Below are positions 26,666 to 36,036 of a stretch of 64,000 bases of DNA, piece by piece. The stretch is from the NCBI RefSeq assembly GCF_001578185.1, contig NZ_CP011008.1, forward strand, positions 2,508,001-2,572,000, read 5' to 3'. The stretch's first letter is position 1; every line of letters begins with the position of its first letter. The stretch is from Peribacillus simplex (GTDB lineage: Bacteria; Bacillota; Bacilli; Bacillales; DSM-1321). The notes below the pieces were generated by a model. The model ran no database searches, had not been told where the DNA came from, and saw nothing but the letters and a program-made list of their open reading frames with translations. The position numbers and the translations under genes were made by a program.

Positions 26666-27853
26666 ATGAGAAGTGAATTAATGGAAATTCTAGAATCCCG
26701 TAAAGATGAAATGATTAAAATTCGTAGGCACCTACACGAAAATCCTGAGCTTTCTTTTAAAGAAGAAAAGACAGCTCAATATATTATTGATTTTTATAAA
26801 GAAAAGGACGTCGAAGTTCAATCTAATGTAGGTAATGGATACGGAGTTATCGTGACCATTAAAGGTGGAAAGCCTGGAAAAAATATAGGTCTTCGAGCTG
26901 ATTTTGATGCACTTCCAATCGTTGAAGAAACGAATATAGCCTTTAAATCAAAAAATGAAGGCGTTATGCATGCGTGTGGTCATGATGGACATACTGCCTA
27001 CTTATTAGTCTTAGCCGACTGCCTCATTCAATTAAAAGATGAAATTCCAGGTACAATTAAAATTATTCATCAGCATGCGGAGGAAGTTCCGCCAGGCGGG
27101 GCAAAGAGTATTGTAGAATCCGGAGTGCTTGACGATTTAGATAATATATTTGGCATCCATCTGCTGCCAATGGACGAAGCAGGAGTTGTTGGTTATCATG
27201 CTGGATATTCTTTTAACGGCAGGGCTTATTTGAAATTAAAAGTTCAAGGTAGAGGTGGACATGGTTCCTCACCACATCTAGCGAATGATGCCATTGTCGC
27301 TGGTGCTCATTTTGTTACCGCAGCTCAAACGATTATTAGCCGTCGATTAAGTCCTTTTGATATTGGTGTGATTACGATTGGATCTTTTGATGGAAAAGGA
27401 ACATTTAATATAATTAAAGACAGCGTAGAGCTTGAAGGCGATATTCGTTATATGACTGTTGAAACAAGAGATAAAATTGAAAAAGAAGTTAAACGTCTTG
27501 TAAAAGGACTTGAAGAAGAATTTGGTGTAACATGTGATCTAATTTATACGAATGACTATCCACCTTTATATAATGATCCTGAATTAACAGGAAAGGTTGC
27601 CGAGTCACTTAAAAATGCAAATGATAAAGATATTAAAGAAGTAAAGGAATTTCCAGCAATGCCGCCATCTGAAGACTTTGCTTACTATGCTGAAAAAATT
27701 CCTTCCTGCTTCTTTTACATTGCTTGTACACCTAAAGGAGTAGAAAAACCTTATTTTAATCATAATCCTAAATTTGATATCGATGAAGATGCCCTTCTCG
27801 TGGCAGCAAAAGCAGTAGGATATGTTGTTTGTGGTTATTATGAGTTAGATTAG
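26666..27853 (+). CDS. M20 family amidohydrolase (N-acyl-amino-acid hydrolase, YhaA-like)
   Basis: A 395-aa metallo-aminoacylase. Metal ligands are visible in HACGHDGHTA (Cys/His), QHAEEVPPGG (Glu pair), GIHLLP (His) and the C-terminal HNPKFDIDED. The dimerisation lid contains GRGGHGSSPHLANDAIV. This motif set is that of the IAA-amino-acid-hydrolase/aminoacylase group of M20D. It cleaves N-acyl amino acids in the cytoplasm; the substrate is not predictable. GGAATGAAGAG precedes the ATG. No operon partner; decayed sequence lies on both sides. Confidence 0.88.
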   Translation: MRSELMEILESRKDEMIKIRRHLHENPELSFKEEKTAQYIIDFYKEKDVEVQSNVGNGYGVIVTIKGGKPGKNIGLRADFDALPIVEETNIAFKSKNEGVMHACGHDGHTAYLLVLADCLIQLKDEIPGTIKIIHQHAEEVPPGGAKSIVESGVLDDLDNIFGIHLLPMDEAGVVGYHAGYSFNGRAYLKLKVQGRGGHGSSPHLANDAIVAGAHFVTAAQTIISRRLSPFDIGVITIGSFDGKGTFNIIKDSVELEGDIRYMTVETRDKIEKEVKRLVKGLEEEFGVTCDLIYTNDYPPLYNDPELTGKVAESLKNANDKDIKEVKEFPAMPPSEDFAYYAEKIPSCFFYIACTPKGVEKPYFNHNPKFDIDEDALLVAAKAVGYVVCGYYELD

Positions 27854-27980
27854 GAAAAAGAATAGAATATTTGTAAGACGTGGTACAGATGATGACATGC
27901 TTAGCTGTATTAGATAATTCTATTGATAAAAAGCACTGATACCGAGGAAGGCTAAAGAATGGGTTGTAGCTGATAGTCGG

Positions 27981-28017
27981 ATCTCCGTGTGAAGGGAAAC
28001 TTTCATGCATGGTGGAG
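27981..28017 (+). other. Group II intron domain V-like remnant
   Basis: ATCTCCGTGTGAAGGGAAAC followed by TTTCATGCATGGTGGAG forms a hairpin with a GAAA-type tip that resembles the 3' domain V of bacterial group II introns. The catalytic AGC triad is not intact and no reverse transcriptase is present, so it could be only a degraded end or a chance resemblance. Confidence 0.35.
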
Positions 28018-28128
28018 GGAGGGGCTAACTGGAAAAGGCAATGATAACTTCGAATTTTCACCTATTTTTATGAATGGGAATACAAATAAATCATCCCCTT
28101 TTATAAAAGAATGCTTCAATTGAATTTC

Positions 28129-28168
28129 TATAAGGGCGTGTTTTGATAAATCTAAACACTCCCTTATA
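28129..28168 (+). repeat. Inverted repeat / hairpin
   Basis: ATAAGGGCGTGTTT pairs with AAACACTCCCTTAT with one mismatch. It could act as a distal terminator for the M20 gene, although no T run follows. Confidence 0.5.
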
Positions 28169-28658
28169 ATCTGTTATTTTATCAGGGTAAGGTATAGATT
28201 TGATCATACTTTATAGACATGTTTTAAAAGGTGCCTGCTAACCAAATTAAAGTCCTAGTTTGACGCTGGTAAACAGTAATGGAAAATCGTTTTGTGAACA
28301 CGTCAAGTATTGTAGAATAATCATTTACCTTTGGGTTTTTTGGCCGAAAAGATAGATGTGGTTCAATACCAAAAGTTATAGTTTCAGCTCCTAAATACTT
28401 GGTCTTTTCTTTTTAATCTGGACAAAACTGTAAACTATACTACTTAGGAGTATTCATTAACTCCCTTTTATGCGAAATTCCAAATAAAGGATTCTTAAAT
28501 CCTCCTTTTTTGTATATGGTTCGAATACATAATGATTTAACAAAGAAAGTGAAAATAAATACGTGATGATAAATATAAACCTTATTGATCTAAATTATGT
28601 TATTCTATTTCTGTTTACAACAGTCCGTCTGCAAAACTGAAATGGGGGTAAGAGGTAA

Positions 28659-28901
28659 ATGGATAAGGAAAAGGAAATCAAACTAAAGAAACCAAAGAAG
28701 TCGTGGGTATGGGTTCTAGCAATTATCATCATTGCTAATATAGCAGGTGGTGGGGACAAAGAGGAAGTTGCAAAAGAGAAAGCTTCTGCAACTACTGCTG
28801 AACTTAGGGAGGAAGCTTCTAACCAATCTTTACTGCTGCAAGCATTCTCGCGTGTCGCGAATTTTCTCTTTTTCCATACATCAATTATGTTAAAACTATA
28901 G
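28659..28901 (+). CDS. Small single-membrane-segment protein, probably truncated
   Basis: 80 aa. A lysine-rich N-terminus (KEIKLKKPKKSW) leads into one membrane helix (VWVLAIIIIANIAGG) and a charged stretch KEEVAKEKASATTAELREEA. That start resembles membrane-anchored DUF4352/SHOCT-like Bacillus proteins whose extracytoplasmic domain would follow. Here the domain is replaced by unrelated sequence ending in FLFFHTSIMLKL. GGGGGTAAGAGG before the ATG is a good ribosome site. I think it is the intact start of a disrupted gene. Confidence 0.5.
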   Translation: MDKEKEIKLKKPKKSWVWVLAIIIIANIAGGGDKEEVAKEKASATTAELREEASNQSLLLQAFSRVANFLFFHTSIMLKL

Positions 28902-29122
28902 ACTTATGTAATTTCCTATCTTAAAAATTTAGCCTTATAGTCAATCGGAAAAATGCAAAATTGTTTCGCTTATACATAAGCTTGTTTGGATTCCTTGCGA
29001 ATAGAAAAGCAGCTAATAAGTATGATTCTTCGTAGCTAATAACTTCTAAATTATATACTGTTCATAAAGTTGAAAATTGTCTGTGATGAAATTTCAGAAA
29101 ATAGAGTTTTTTCAGATAACCA

Positions 29123-29151
29123 TTGAAATGTCCATTAAAAACAGATAGTAT
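29123..29151 (+). promoter_or_regulatory. Sigma-A promoter of the glycine-permease leader
   Basis: TTGAAA (29123-29128), 17 bases, TAGTAT (29146-29151). It lies about 27 bases before the riboswitch begins, the distance expected for the leader start. Confidence 0.7.
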
Positions 29152-29177
29152 ACAACTATTAAAACAACTTTATATCA

Positions 29178-29343
29178 GCGGATGATGATTGTGGGAGAGA
29201 CTAAACATTGTTTAGCACCGAAGGAGCAAACCCTAAAAAGCAGGGGACTAATCTCTCAGGTAAAAGGACTACAATAGGACGCGTCTCTGAAGAGAGCCAT
29301 AGGCCACCGAAGGAGTTAAACTCTCAGGTAAAAGGACAGAGGA
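29178..29343 (+). promoter_or_regulatory. Tandem glycine riboswitch 1 (permease leader)
   Basis: Two glycine aptamers in series. Aptamer I has GTGGGAGAG, CACCGAAGGAGCAA, CTCTCAGGTAAAAGGAC and a P1 of ATTGT/ACAAT. Aptamer II has GAAGAGAG, CCACCGAAGGAG and CTCTCAGGTAAAAGGAC. The aptamer II P1 (TCTCTG with CAGAGG) shares its 3' strand with the terminator stem that follows, so glycine binding should prevent termination (ON switch). The ON direction is inferred from this overlap and from the known Bacillus gcvT riboswitch. Confidence 0.93.
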
Positions 29344-29381
29344 AGGTAGGAAAATCCCTATCTTTCCTCTGTCCTTTTTTT
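29334..29381 (+). terminator. Riboswitch-controlled terminator (permease)
   Basis: GGACAGAGGAAGGTAGG (29334-29350) pairs with CCTATCTTTCCTCTGTCC (29357-29374) with one bulge, then seven T. Its 5' arm overlaps the P1 strand of aptamer II. Confidence 0.9.
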
Positions 29382-29513
29382 ACTAGGAAAGATAAAAAGA
29401 GAGGAGGTGCATTAAGGTCTGTGATAAATAAGTCTATCTTTTGATTTGTACAATTAAAGCTATATTTTCAAAAAGGTTGGTAGATCTATTTCACTATATC
29501 TAGTACCTATCCA

Positions 29514-29527
29514 AGAAAGCGCTTACA
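29514..29527 (+). promoter_or_regulatory. cre-like CcpA site in the permease leader
   Basis: AGAAAGCGCTTACA departs from TGWNANCGNTNWCA only at the first base. It lies after the riboswitch terminator and 109 bases before the permease start, so CcpA bound here would act as a transcription roadblock. Confidence 0.6.
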
Positions 29528-29635
29528 TCGGCAGGGCAGTTTCCCAGTATGCTAATAATTCACACTCATTGAAAGACAGACTCTTTATTGGGAAAAAATC
29601 CAAGTATCCTATAAAAGTAGAAAGTGGGAATTCGT

Positions 29636-31015
29636 ATGCAGGAACAAAAGTTAGATAGAGGGCTAAAAAACAGGCACGTACAACTCATCGCTATTGGTGG
29701 GGCAATCGGAACCGGATTATTTCTTGGAGCAGGAAAATCTATTCATTTAGCCGGGCCATCCATTTTAATTGCTTACATGATTACAGGCGTCATTTGCTTT
29801 TTAATCATGCGCGCACTTGGAGAACTACTCTTATCTAATTTGCACTATCATTCCTTTGTCGACTTTGTAAGAGACTATTTAGGTAATATGGCTGCATTTG
29901 TAACCGGCTGGACCTACTGGTTTTGCTGGATTTCAATCGCAATGGCCGACTTAACAGCAGTTGGTCTTTATACTCAATACTGGTTTCCCTCTGTACCACA
30001 GTGGATGCCAGGATTAATTGCACTTGTCATTCTGCTATTTATGAATCTTGCAACGGTAAAACTTTTTGGCGAAATGGAGTTCTGGTTCGCATTAATTAAA
30101 GTCATAGCTATTCTAGCACTAATTGTTATCGGTATTTTCATGATTATTAAAGGCTTTTCCACTGATTCAGGTGCAGCAAGTTTCACGAATCTATGGAGTC
30201 ACGAAGGTATCTTCCCAAATGGAATAAATGGTTTTATCCTCTCATTCCAGATGGTAGTGTTTGCGTTTGTTGGCATTGAACTTGTAGGACTAACAGCAGG
30301 TGAAACAGAGGATCCAGAAAAAGTTATCCCCAAAGCGATCAATAATATTCCTATTCGGATTATAATTTTCTACATTGGCGCACTTATTGTCATTATGAGT
30401 GTTTATCCGTGGAACGCAATCATTCCAACGGAAAGCCCATTCGTCCAAGTATTTGTGGCCGTAGGTATCGCTGGTGCTGCTGGTATCATCAATTTTGTCG
30501 TCTTAACATCGGCGGCTTCGGCATGTAACAGTGCAATCTTCAGTACAAGCCGGATGGTATACTCACTTGCCAAAGATAAAAATGCACCTGTACCGTTTGC
30601 AAAACTTAATGACCGTAAAGTACCTTCCAATGCATTGGTCTTTTCAACGGTTGTCATTTTAATTTCCGTTGTTTTGAATTATTTAATGCCTGAAGGAGTA
30701 TTTACCTTGATTACAAGTATCTCTACAGTATGTTTCATTTTTATTTGGGGAATTACAGTCATCAGCCATTTGAAATATCGTAAAACAAGACCAGATCTAG
30801 TGAAAATGAACAAATTTAAATTACCACTCTATCCATTTTCCAATTACTTGATCCTTGCTTTCCTAGCGTTCGTCCTTGTTGTTCTTGCACTTGCGAACGA
30901 TACTCGTGTTGCCTTAATCGTAACTCCTGTTTGGTTTATTATGCTGGTTGCGATTTATAAGATGCGCAAAACGCAGGTAGAACAGGCGAATCAGAGAGAG
31001 GCAGCGGGGAATTAA
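29636..31015 (+). CDS. Amino acid permease (CycA/AlaP-like glycine/alanine/serine:H+ symporter)
   Basis: A 459-aa APC-superfamily permease with 12 predicted membrane helices. The opening VQLIAIGGAIGTGLFLGAGK and the helix-6 region FAFVGIELVGLTAGETEDPE are hallmarks of the AAT family that includes CycA (D-Ala/D-Ser/Gly) and Bacillus AlaP. Specificity within the family is not readable from sequence alone, but a tandem glycine riboswitch in the leader argues strongly for glycine. GTG at 29624 is possible, but GAAAGTGGG gives better spacing to ATG 29636 (MQEQKLDRG). It heads the glycine-catabolism region and is separated from glyA by its own regulated leader. Confidence 0.88.
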   Translation: MQEQKLDRGLKNRHVQLIAIGGAIGTGLFLGAGKSIHLAGPSILIAYMITGVICFLIMRALGELLLSNLHYHSFVDFVRDYLGNMAAFVTGWTYWFCWISIAMADLTAVGLYTQYWFPSVPQWMPGLIALVILLFMNLATVKLFGEMEFWFALIKVIAILALIVIGIFMIIKGFSTDSGAASFTNLWSHEGIFPNGINGFILSFQMVVFAFVGIELVGLTAGETEDPEKVIPKAINNIPIRIIIFYIGALIVIMSVYPWNAIIPTESPFVQVFVAVGIAGAAGIINFVVLTSAASACNSAIFSTSRMVYSLAKDKNAPVPFAKLNDRKVPSNALVFSTVVILISVVLNYLMPEGVFTLITSISTVCFIFIWGITVISHLKYRKTRPDLVKMNKFKLPLYPFSNYLILAFLAFVLVVLALANDTRVALIVTPVWFIMLVAIYKMRKTQVEQANQREAAGN

Positions 31016-31172
31016 GTGGCAAGAAACCCTTTGATTCCATTAACGGTGTTTGTCCAGATAGCTGCCGCTCCATATTTTCCAACTCGGTGAGTAAAAAATC
31101 TGCCCGTTATAAAAAGCTTAAGATAATCTGGATGATCATATTAAAATTCAAAAAAATATCTCAGAATATTAT

Positions 31173-31186
31173 TGTTAGCGCTTTCA
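31173..31186 (+). promoter_or_regulatory. cre-like CcpA site upstream of the gcv promoter
   Basis: TGTTAGCGCTTTCA fits TGWNANCGNTNWCA at every position and is palindromic in its core. It ends 8 bases before the -35 box of the glyA-gcv leader. Confidence 0.65.
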
Positions 31187-31193
31187 AAAATGC

Positions 31194-31222
31194 TTGACAT
31201 AATTATTATCAACAACTATTCT
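31194..31222 (+). promoter_or_regulatory. Sigma-A promoter of the glyA-gcv operon
   Basis: Consensus TTGACA (31194-31199), 17-base spacer, TATTCT (31217-31222). The riboswitch begins about 19 bases further on. Confidence 0.85.
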
Positions 31223-31240
31223 AAATGTACAAATTGAATA

Positions 31241-31440
31241 AGCGGATGACAGTTGTGGGAGAGTGCAAAGCGACAAGCCACCGAAGGAGCAAGTTCCAAA
31301 AAGACCCTTGGAACAAATCTCTCAGGTAGATGGAACCACAAATGGACGCACCTCTGGAGAGCGCGTATAAACATTTACGCCACCAAAGGGGAAAGGCTCT
31401 ATTAAAGATGGAGCTAAACTCTCAGGTAAAAGGACAGAGA
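31241..31440 (+). promoter_or_regulatory. Tandem glycine riboswitch 2 (glyA-gcv leader)
   Basis: Two glycine aptamers. The first has GTGGGAGAG, GCCACCGAAGGAGCAA and AATCTCTCAGGTAGATGGAAC. The second has CTGGAGAG, GCCACCAAAGGGG and ACTCTCAGGTAAAAGGAC, with a longer P3-like arm (GGCTCTATTAAAGATGGAGC). CTCTG near 31353 pairs with CAGAG of the terminator 5' arm as aptamer II P1, so glycine should favour read-through. Its closing segments (CTCTCAGGTAAAAGGACAGAG) match riboswitch 1, suggesting a shared origin. Confidence 0.93.
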
Positions 31441-31479
31441 AGGGTAGAGAACGCTACGACCCTTTTCTGTCCTTTTTTG
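31432..31479 (+). terminator. Riboswitch-controlled terminator (gcv)
   Basis: GGACAGAGAAGGGT (31432-31445) pairs with ACCCTTTTCTGTCC (31459-31472), followed by six T. Confidence 0.9.
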
Positions 31480-31633
31480 CGTGCAAAAAAGGGTGTAAAG
31501 CATACTGTTATTAACAGTTTTCATAGAAAAGTAGGCCTGTAGCGAGAAAGAAACTTAATTGTCTAGTACCATATTGAAATTTGTAATTAAGTAAAAATTC
31601 AGAATTACAAGAAAACGTTAGGAGGAAAATAAA

Positions 31634-32884
31634 ATGAGTTTACAACAAAATGATTTAACCATTTTTGATGCGATTGAGAAGGAAGGACAACGTCAACATG
31701 AAACACTGGAATTGATTGCATCAGAAAACTTCGTTAGCCCTGATGTATTAGAGGCCATGGGAAGCGTGATGACAAATAAATATGCAGAGGGTTATCCAGG
31801 AAAGCGCTATTACGGCGGATGTGAATTTGTCGATGTCGCAGAACAAGCAGCTATTGAGCGCTTAACAAAGCTTTTCGGTGCCAAATATGCAAATGTTCAG
31901 CCTCACTCAGGTGCACAAGCCAATTTCGCAGTTATTTTCGCATTGCTACAGCCTGGTGATAAGGTGATGGGAATGAACCTTTCACATGGTGGCCACTTAA
32001 CTCATGGAAGTCCAGTCAGCGTTTCAGGAAAATGGTTTGAAGTTGTGTCTTATGGAGTTAGAGAAGATACACAGCTAATTGATTATGATGAGTTGGAAGC
32101 TATTGCAAAGAAAGAAAAACCTAAATTGATTATTGCTGGGACAAGTGCCTATCCAAGAACGATTAATTTTGCACGATTTAGAGAAATTGCCGATCAAGTT
32201 GGTGCAAAACTTATGGTGGATATGGCTCATATAGCCGGGCTGGTAGCTACTGGTCTTCATCCATCCCCAATCCCATATGCAGATGTTGTTACAAGTACAA
32301 CTCATAAAACATTAAGAGGACCACGGGGGGGGATCATTTTAACGAACGATGAAGTAATAATCAAAGCGATTAATAAATCCGTATTCCCGGGAATTCAAGG
32401 CGGTCCACTAATGCATATCATTGCAGCAAAAGCAGTTGCTTTCAACGAGGCTTTACAACCAAGCTTTAAGGATTATGCGAAACAAGTCATTGAAAATGCT
32501 ACAACACTTGGCGAAACATTAAAAAATGAAGGTGCAGCCCTTGTTTCTGGCGGAACAGATAATCATATTGTCCTTTTGGATTTACGTCCGTGGAATTTAA
32601 CAGGAAAAGAAGCAGAGAAGTTATTGGAAGACGCGGGCATTACCGTTAATAAAAATACGATTCCCTATGATCCAGAAAAGCCATTTGTTACTAGCGGTAT
32701 CCGAATGGGGACAGCAGCTTTAACAACTCGAGGCATGAAGAAGGAAGAGATGGTGAAAATTGGCGAAGTGATTGCAACGGTTCTAAAAAGTAAAGGGAAT
32801 AAAGCCGTTATTGAGAAAGCAAGAGTAACAACTAAAGAGATTTGTGGTGTTTATCCGTTATTTCAAGAGCCAACGACTGTGTAA
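31634..32884 (+). CDS. glyA: Serine hydroxymethyltransferase
   Basis: A 416-aa PLP enzyme interconverting serine + THF with glycine + 5,10-methylene-THF. The Schiff-base lysine is K225 in [14 protein letters not shown], with [20 protein letters not shown] near the N-terminus and HSGAQAN binding cofactor. AGGAGGAAAATAAA precedes the ATG. Its place as first gene of a glycine-induced gcv operon suggests it runs toward serine, consuming methylene-THF from glycine cleavage. A housekeeping glyA is expected elsewhere in the genome; this would be a dedicated catabolic paralogue (inference). Confidence 0.96.
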   Translation: MSLQQNDLTIFDAIEKEGQRQHETLELIASENFVSPDVLEAMGSVMTNKYAEGYPGKRYYGGCEFVDVAEQAAIERLTKLFGAKYANVQPHSGAQANFAVIFALLQPGDKVMGMNLSHGGHLTHGSPVSVSGKWFEVVSYGVREDTQLIDYDELEAIAKKEKPKLIIAGTSAYPRTINFARFREIADQVGAKLMVDMAHIAGLVATGLHPSPIPYADVVTSTTHKTLRGPRGGIILTNDEVIIKAINKSVFPGIQGGPLMHIIAAKAVAFNEALQPSFKDYAKQVIENATTLGETLKNEGAALVSGGTDNHIVLLDLRPWNLTGKEAEKLLEDAGITVNKNTIPYDPEKPFVTSGIRMGTAALTTRGMKKEEMVKIGEVIATVLKSKGNKAVIEKARVTTKEICGVYPLFQEPTTV

Positions 32885-33019
32885 GCAATTATGCCTTTGC
32901 TGAAACCTGAGTAAGGGCCATGGCAGCGAGATATGTCTTTTGGAATCATGGCAATGAAAGAAACCGGTAACAGGTGAAAGAACATCTATTTTACAAAAAA
33001 TCATAATTGGGGGTAGATC

Positions 33020-34129
33020 ATGGGTATTGAAACAGCATTAAAGCAAACACCGCTTTTTGAAGTATATAAAAAATACGGAGCAAAAGTTATCAATTTTGGT
33101 GGCTGGGCTCTGCCGGTTCAATTTACTAGCATTTTAGAAGAGCATGAAGCTGTTCGAACTGAAGCAGGACTTTTTGATGTTTCTCATATGGGAGAAGTAC
33201 TTGTGGAAGGGAAAGATGCCGAGAGTTATATTAACTACCTTGTTACAAACGATGTAACAAAGCTTAGCATCAATCAAGCACAGTATACCGCAATGTGTTA
33301 TCCAGACGGTGGAACCGTCGATGATTTATTAGTTTATAAATTAGGGAATGAAAAATATTTACTCGTCATTAATGCCGCAAATATTGAGAAAGATTACGAA
33401 TGGATGAAGCAGCATGTAAAAGGAGAGATGGCACTCCAAAATATTTCTGAAGACATCGCTCAGCTTGCCATCCAAGGACCAAAGGCAGAAAGCATTTTGC
33501 AAAAGTTAACGGAAATAGATTTATCAGAAATTGGTACTTTTAAATTCGCCCAACATGTCAACATCTCGGGGATTACCGATGTACTTGTATCCCGTACAGG
33601 TTACACAGGAGAAAATGGATATGAACTTTATTTATCTGCAGACAAAGCGGAATTACTTTGGGAAAAGATCTTAGAAGCAGGAGCCACGAATGGATTAAAA
33701 CCATGCGGACTTGGTGCACGGGACACGCTTCGGCTGGAAGCACGTCTTGCACTCTATGGCCAGGAACTAAGTAACGATATCAGCCCGCTGGAAGCAGGAA
33801 TCGGCTTTGTCGTAAAGACGAACAAAGAAAGTGACTTTATTGGAAAATCTGCTCTTACACAACAAAAAGAAACTGGATTAAAACGAAAATTAGTAGGGAT
33901 TGAAGTAATAGGCCGGGGAATTCCGCGTCATGGTTACAAGATAATTTCTAAAGATGGAGAGGAAATAGGTATTGTGACATCAGGAACACAATCACCATCT
34001 TTGAAGAAAAGCTTAGGTCTTGCCTTGGTATCAGCCGATCAAGCTGAAGTAGGGACGCCGATACAAGTGGAAATCCGAAATAAACAGATTGAAGCCGTTA
34101 TTGTTAATGCACCATTCTATAAAAGGTAA
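33020..34129 (+). CDS. gcvT: Glycine cleavage system T protein (aminomethyltransferase)
   Basis: A 369-aa THF-dependent aminomethyltransferase taking the methylamine from lipoyl-GcvH, releasing ammonia and forming 5,10-methylene-THF. Folate-domain motifs include [47 protein letters not shown] and [18 protein letters not shown], with the C-terminal barrel holding [20 protein letters not shown]. Full family length. GGGGGTAGATC precedes the ATG. It follows glyA by 135 bases and is followed by gcvH. Confidence 0.96.
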   Translation: MGIETALKQTPLFEVYKKYGAKVINFGGWALPVQFTSILEEHEAVRTEAGLFDVSHMGEVLVEGKDAESYINYLVTNDVTKLSINQAQYTAMCYPDGGTVDDLLVYKLGNEKYLLVINAANIEKDYEWMKQHVKGEMALQNISEDIAQLAIQGPKAESILQKLTEIDLSEIGTFKFAQHVNISGITDVLVSRTGYTGENGYELYLSADKAELLWEKILEAGATNGLKPCGLGARDTLRLEARLALYGQELSNDISPLEAGIGFVVKTNKESDFIGKSALTQQKETGLKRKLVGIEVIGRGIPRHGYKIISKDGEEIGIVTSGTQSPSLKKSLGLALVSADQAEVGTPIQVEIRNKQIEAVIVNAPFYKR

Positions 34130-34165
34130 GCGGAAATATTTTAATAGAGTTATCGTGCAGTTTTC

Positions 34166-34212
34166 AGGAGTCGATTTCGGTTACCTTGCATTCAGCCTTG
34201 AAATCGGCTCCT
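34166..34212 (+). repeat. Hairpin between gcvT and gcvH
   Basis: AGGAGTCGATTTC (34166-34178) pairs with GAAATCGGCTCCT (34200-34212), with one wobble pair and no T run. It may affect mRNA stability or processing rather than termination. Confidence 0.6.
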
Positions 34213-34286
34213 AAGGGTAAAATCACCCAAGCTATATTCTGAATTATGGCAATAGTGAAAAAACCAAAAGAAAAGGGGAAAATACA

Positions 34287-34682
34287 ATGACGAAGGTAAT
34301 ATCAATTTTTAGATATAGCAAAGAACATGAGTGGGTACAACAATTAGAAGGAAATCGTGTACGTATTGGAATCACTGATTATGCACAAAAGGCGTTAGGT
34401 GATATCGTCTTTGTTGAAAACCCAGCGATTGATGATGAAGTAGCTGTAAATGAATCGATGGGAACGATCGAGTCGGTTAAAGCAGTTTCCGAACTTTACT
34501 CACCTGTTTCAGGTACGGTAGTTACTGTAAACGAAGAGTTAGAAGGCGCTCCAGAGACGATTAACGAGCATCCATTTGAAGCAGGGTGGTTAGTCGAAGT
34601 AGAAATGTCCAATCCAGAAGAGTTAGACTCGCTTCTAAACGAAGATGAGTATCAAGCATTTACTAATGAAGGAGAGGAATAA
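34287..34682 (+). CDS. gcvH: Glycine cleavage system H protein
   Basis: A 131-aa lipoyl carrier that shuttles the aminomethyl group between P, T and L proteins. The lipoylated lysine is K65 in [15 protein letters not shown], with EHEWV near the N-terminus and GDIVFVENP before it. AAAAGGGGAAAATAC precedes the ATG. In many Bacillus genomes gcvH lies away from gcvT-PA-PB; here it is inside the operon, immediately before gcvPA. Confidence 0.95.
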   Translation: MTKVISIFRYSKEHEWVQQLEGNRVRIGITDYAQKALGDIVFVENPAIDDEVAVNESMGTIESVKAVSELYSPVSGTVVTVNEELEGAPETINEHPFEAGWLVEVEMSNPEELDSLLNEDEYQAFTNEGEE

Positions 34683-34683
34683 T

Positions 34684-36036
34684 ATGGCAGCCACTTATAG
34701 ATACCTTCCTGATACTAAACAAGACCAAGACGAGATGCTCACATTTTTAAATATTTCTTCGATAGATGAGTTATTTGAAGATATTCCAGCTGAAATCAGA
34801 TTGCAGGGTGAGCTAAACATCCCAAAGGCGGTTCCTGAACCTCTGCTTGTGAAAAGAATGAACCAGCTTGCTATCAAAAACAAAAATGCGAATCATTACC
34901 CGACTTTCCTAGGTGCGGGTACATATGATCATTACATTCCAAGTGTGGTAAACCATATGATTTCACGCTCCGAATTTTACACAGCCTATACACCTTACCA
35001 ACCGGAAATCAGTCAAGGTGAATTACAAGCAATTTTTGAATTTCAAACGATGGTTTGTGAGTTGACAGGTATGGATGTGGCTAATTCTTCCATGTACGAT
35101 GGTTTTACATCGCTTGCAGAAGCTGCATCACTTGCTGTTGCATCTACAAGACGTTCGAAAGTTCTTGTATCCAAAGCGGTACATCCTGAATCCAGGGCAA
35201 TTTTACATACAGTAGCTGGAGGCCCGGGATATACAGCTGAGGAAGTAAACCTAGTTGATGAGGTTACAGATTTAGGGAAGCTGCAAGAACAAATAGATAA
35301 GGACACTGCTGCCGTAATTGTTCAATATCCGAATTTCTTCGGTTCCATTGAGGATATAAAAGCAATTAAGAAAATTGCGGAAGAACATGGTGCCCTTTTA
35401 ATCGTAAGCGCCAATCCTCTTGCACTAGCACTCCTGCAGGCTCCTGGGAAACTTGGGGCAGATATTGTAATCGGTGATATGCAGCCATTAGGAATCCCAA
35501 TGTCCTTTGGCGGTCCGCACTGCGGCTATTTTGCGGTAAATAAAAAACTCATGCGCAAAATCCCAGGACGCATTGTAGGCCAAACAGCAGATGAAAAAGG
35601 ACAGCGTGGATTTGTGTTAACACTTCAAGCACGTGAACAGCATATTCGCCGTGATAAAGCCTTATCCAATATTTGTTCCAACCAGGCATTAAATGCTCTT
35701 GCCTCTTCTATTTGTATGACATCACTTGGTAAGCAAGGGATTCGTCAAATGGCACAGCTAAACATTGAGAAAGCTGATTACATGGCGAAAACTCTAGAGC
35801 AGAAGGGCTTTACCATAATCAATGGGGCACCATTCTTCAATGAGTTTGTTGTCGAACTTCCTCGTCCGGTAAAGGAAGTCAATGCAAAACTTCTTAAGGC
35901 GGGTATTATCGGTGGATTTGATTTAGAAAGTGATTACGGTTTTGAAAATAAAATGCTACTAGCTGTGACTGAGCAGCGAACAAAAGAAGAAATTGACCAA
36001 TTTGTTGATGCTTTGGAGGCGATTGTAAATGGTTGA
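34684..36036 (+). CDS. gcvPA: Glycine dehydrogenase (decarboxylating) subunit 1
   Basis: A 450-aa N-terminal half of the split P protein. [55 protein letters not shown] and [12 protein letters not shown] are family landmarks. With subunit 2 it decarboxylates glycine on PLP and transfers methylamine to GcvH. The frame is open upstream inside gcvH, but GGAGAGG at the gcvH end fixes ATG 34684. One base separates it from the gcvH stop. Confidence 0.95.
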   Translation: MAATYRYLPDTKQDQDEMLTFLNISSIDELFEDIPAEIRLQGELNIPKAVPEPLLVKRMNQLAIKNKNANHYPTFLGAGTYDHYIPSVVNHMISRSEFYTAYTPYQPEISQGELQAIFEFQTMVCELTGMDVANSSMYDGFTSLAEAASLAVASTRRSKVLVSKAVHPESRAILHTVAGGPGYTAEEVNLVDEVTDLGKLQEQIDKDTAAVIVQYPNFFGSIEDIKAIKKIAEEHGALLIVSANPLALALLQAPGKLGADIVIGDMQPLGIPMSFGGPHCGYFAVNKKLMRKIPGRIVGQTADEKGQRGFVLTLQAREQHIRRDKALSNICSNQALNALASSICMTSLGKQGIRQMAQLNIEKADYMAKTLEQKGFTIINGAPFFNEFVVELPRPVKEVNAKLLKAGIIGGFDLESDYGFENKMLLAVTEQRTKEEIDQFVDALEAIVNG

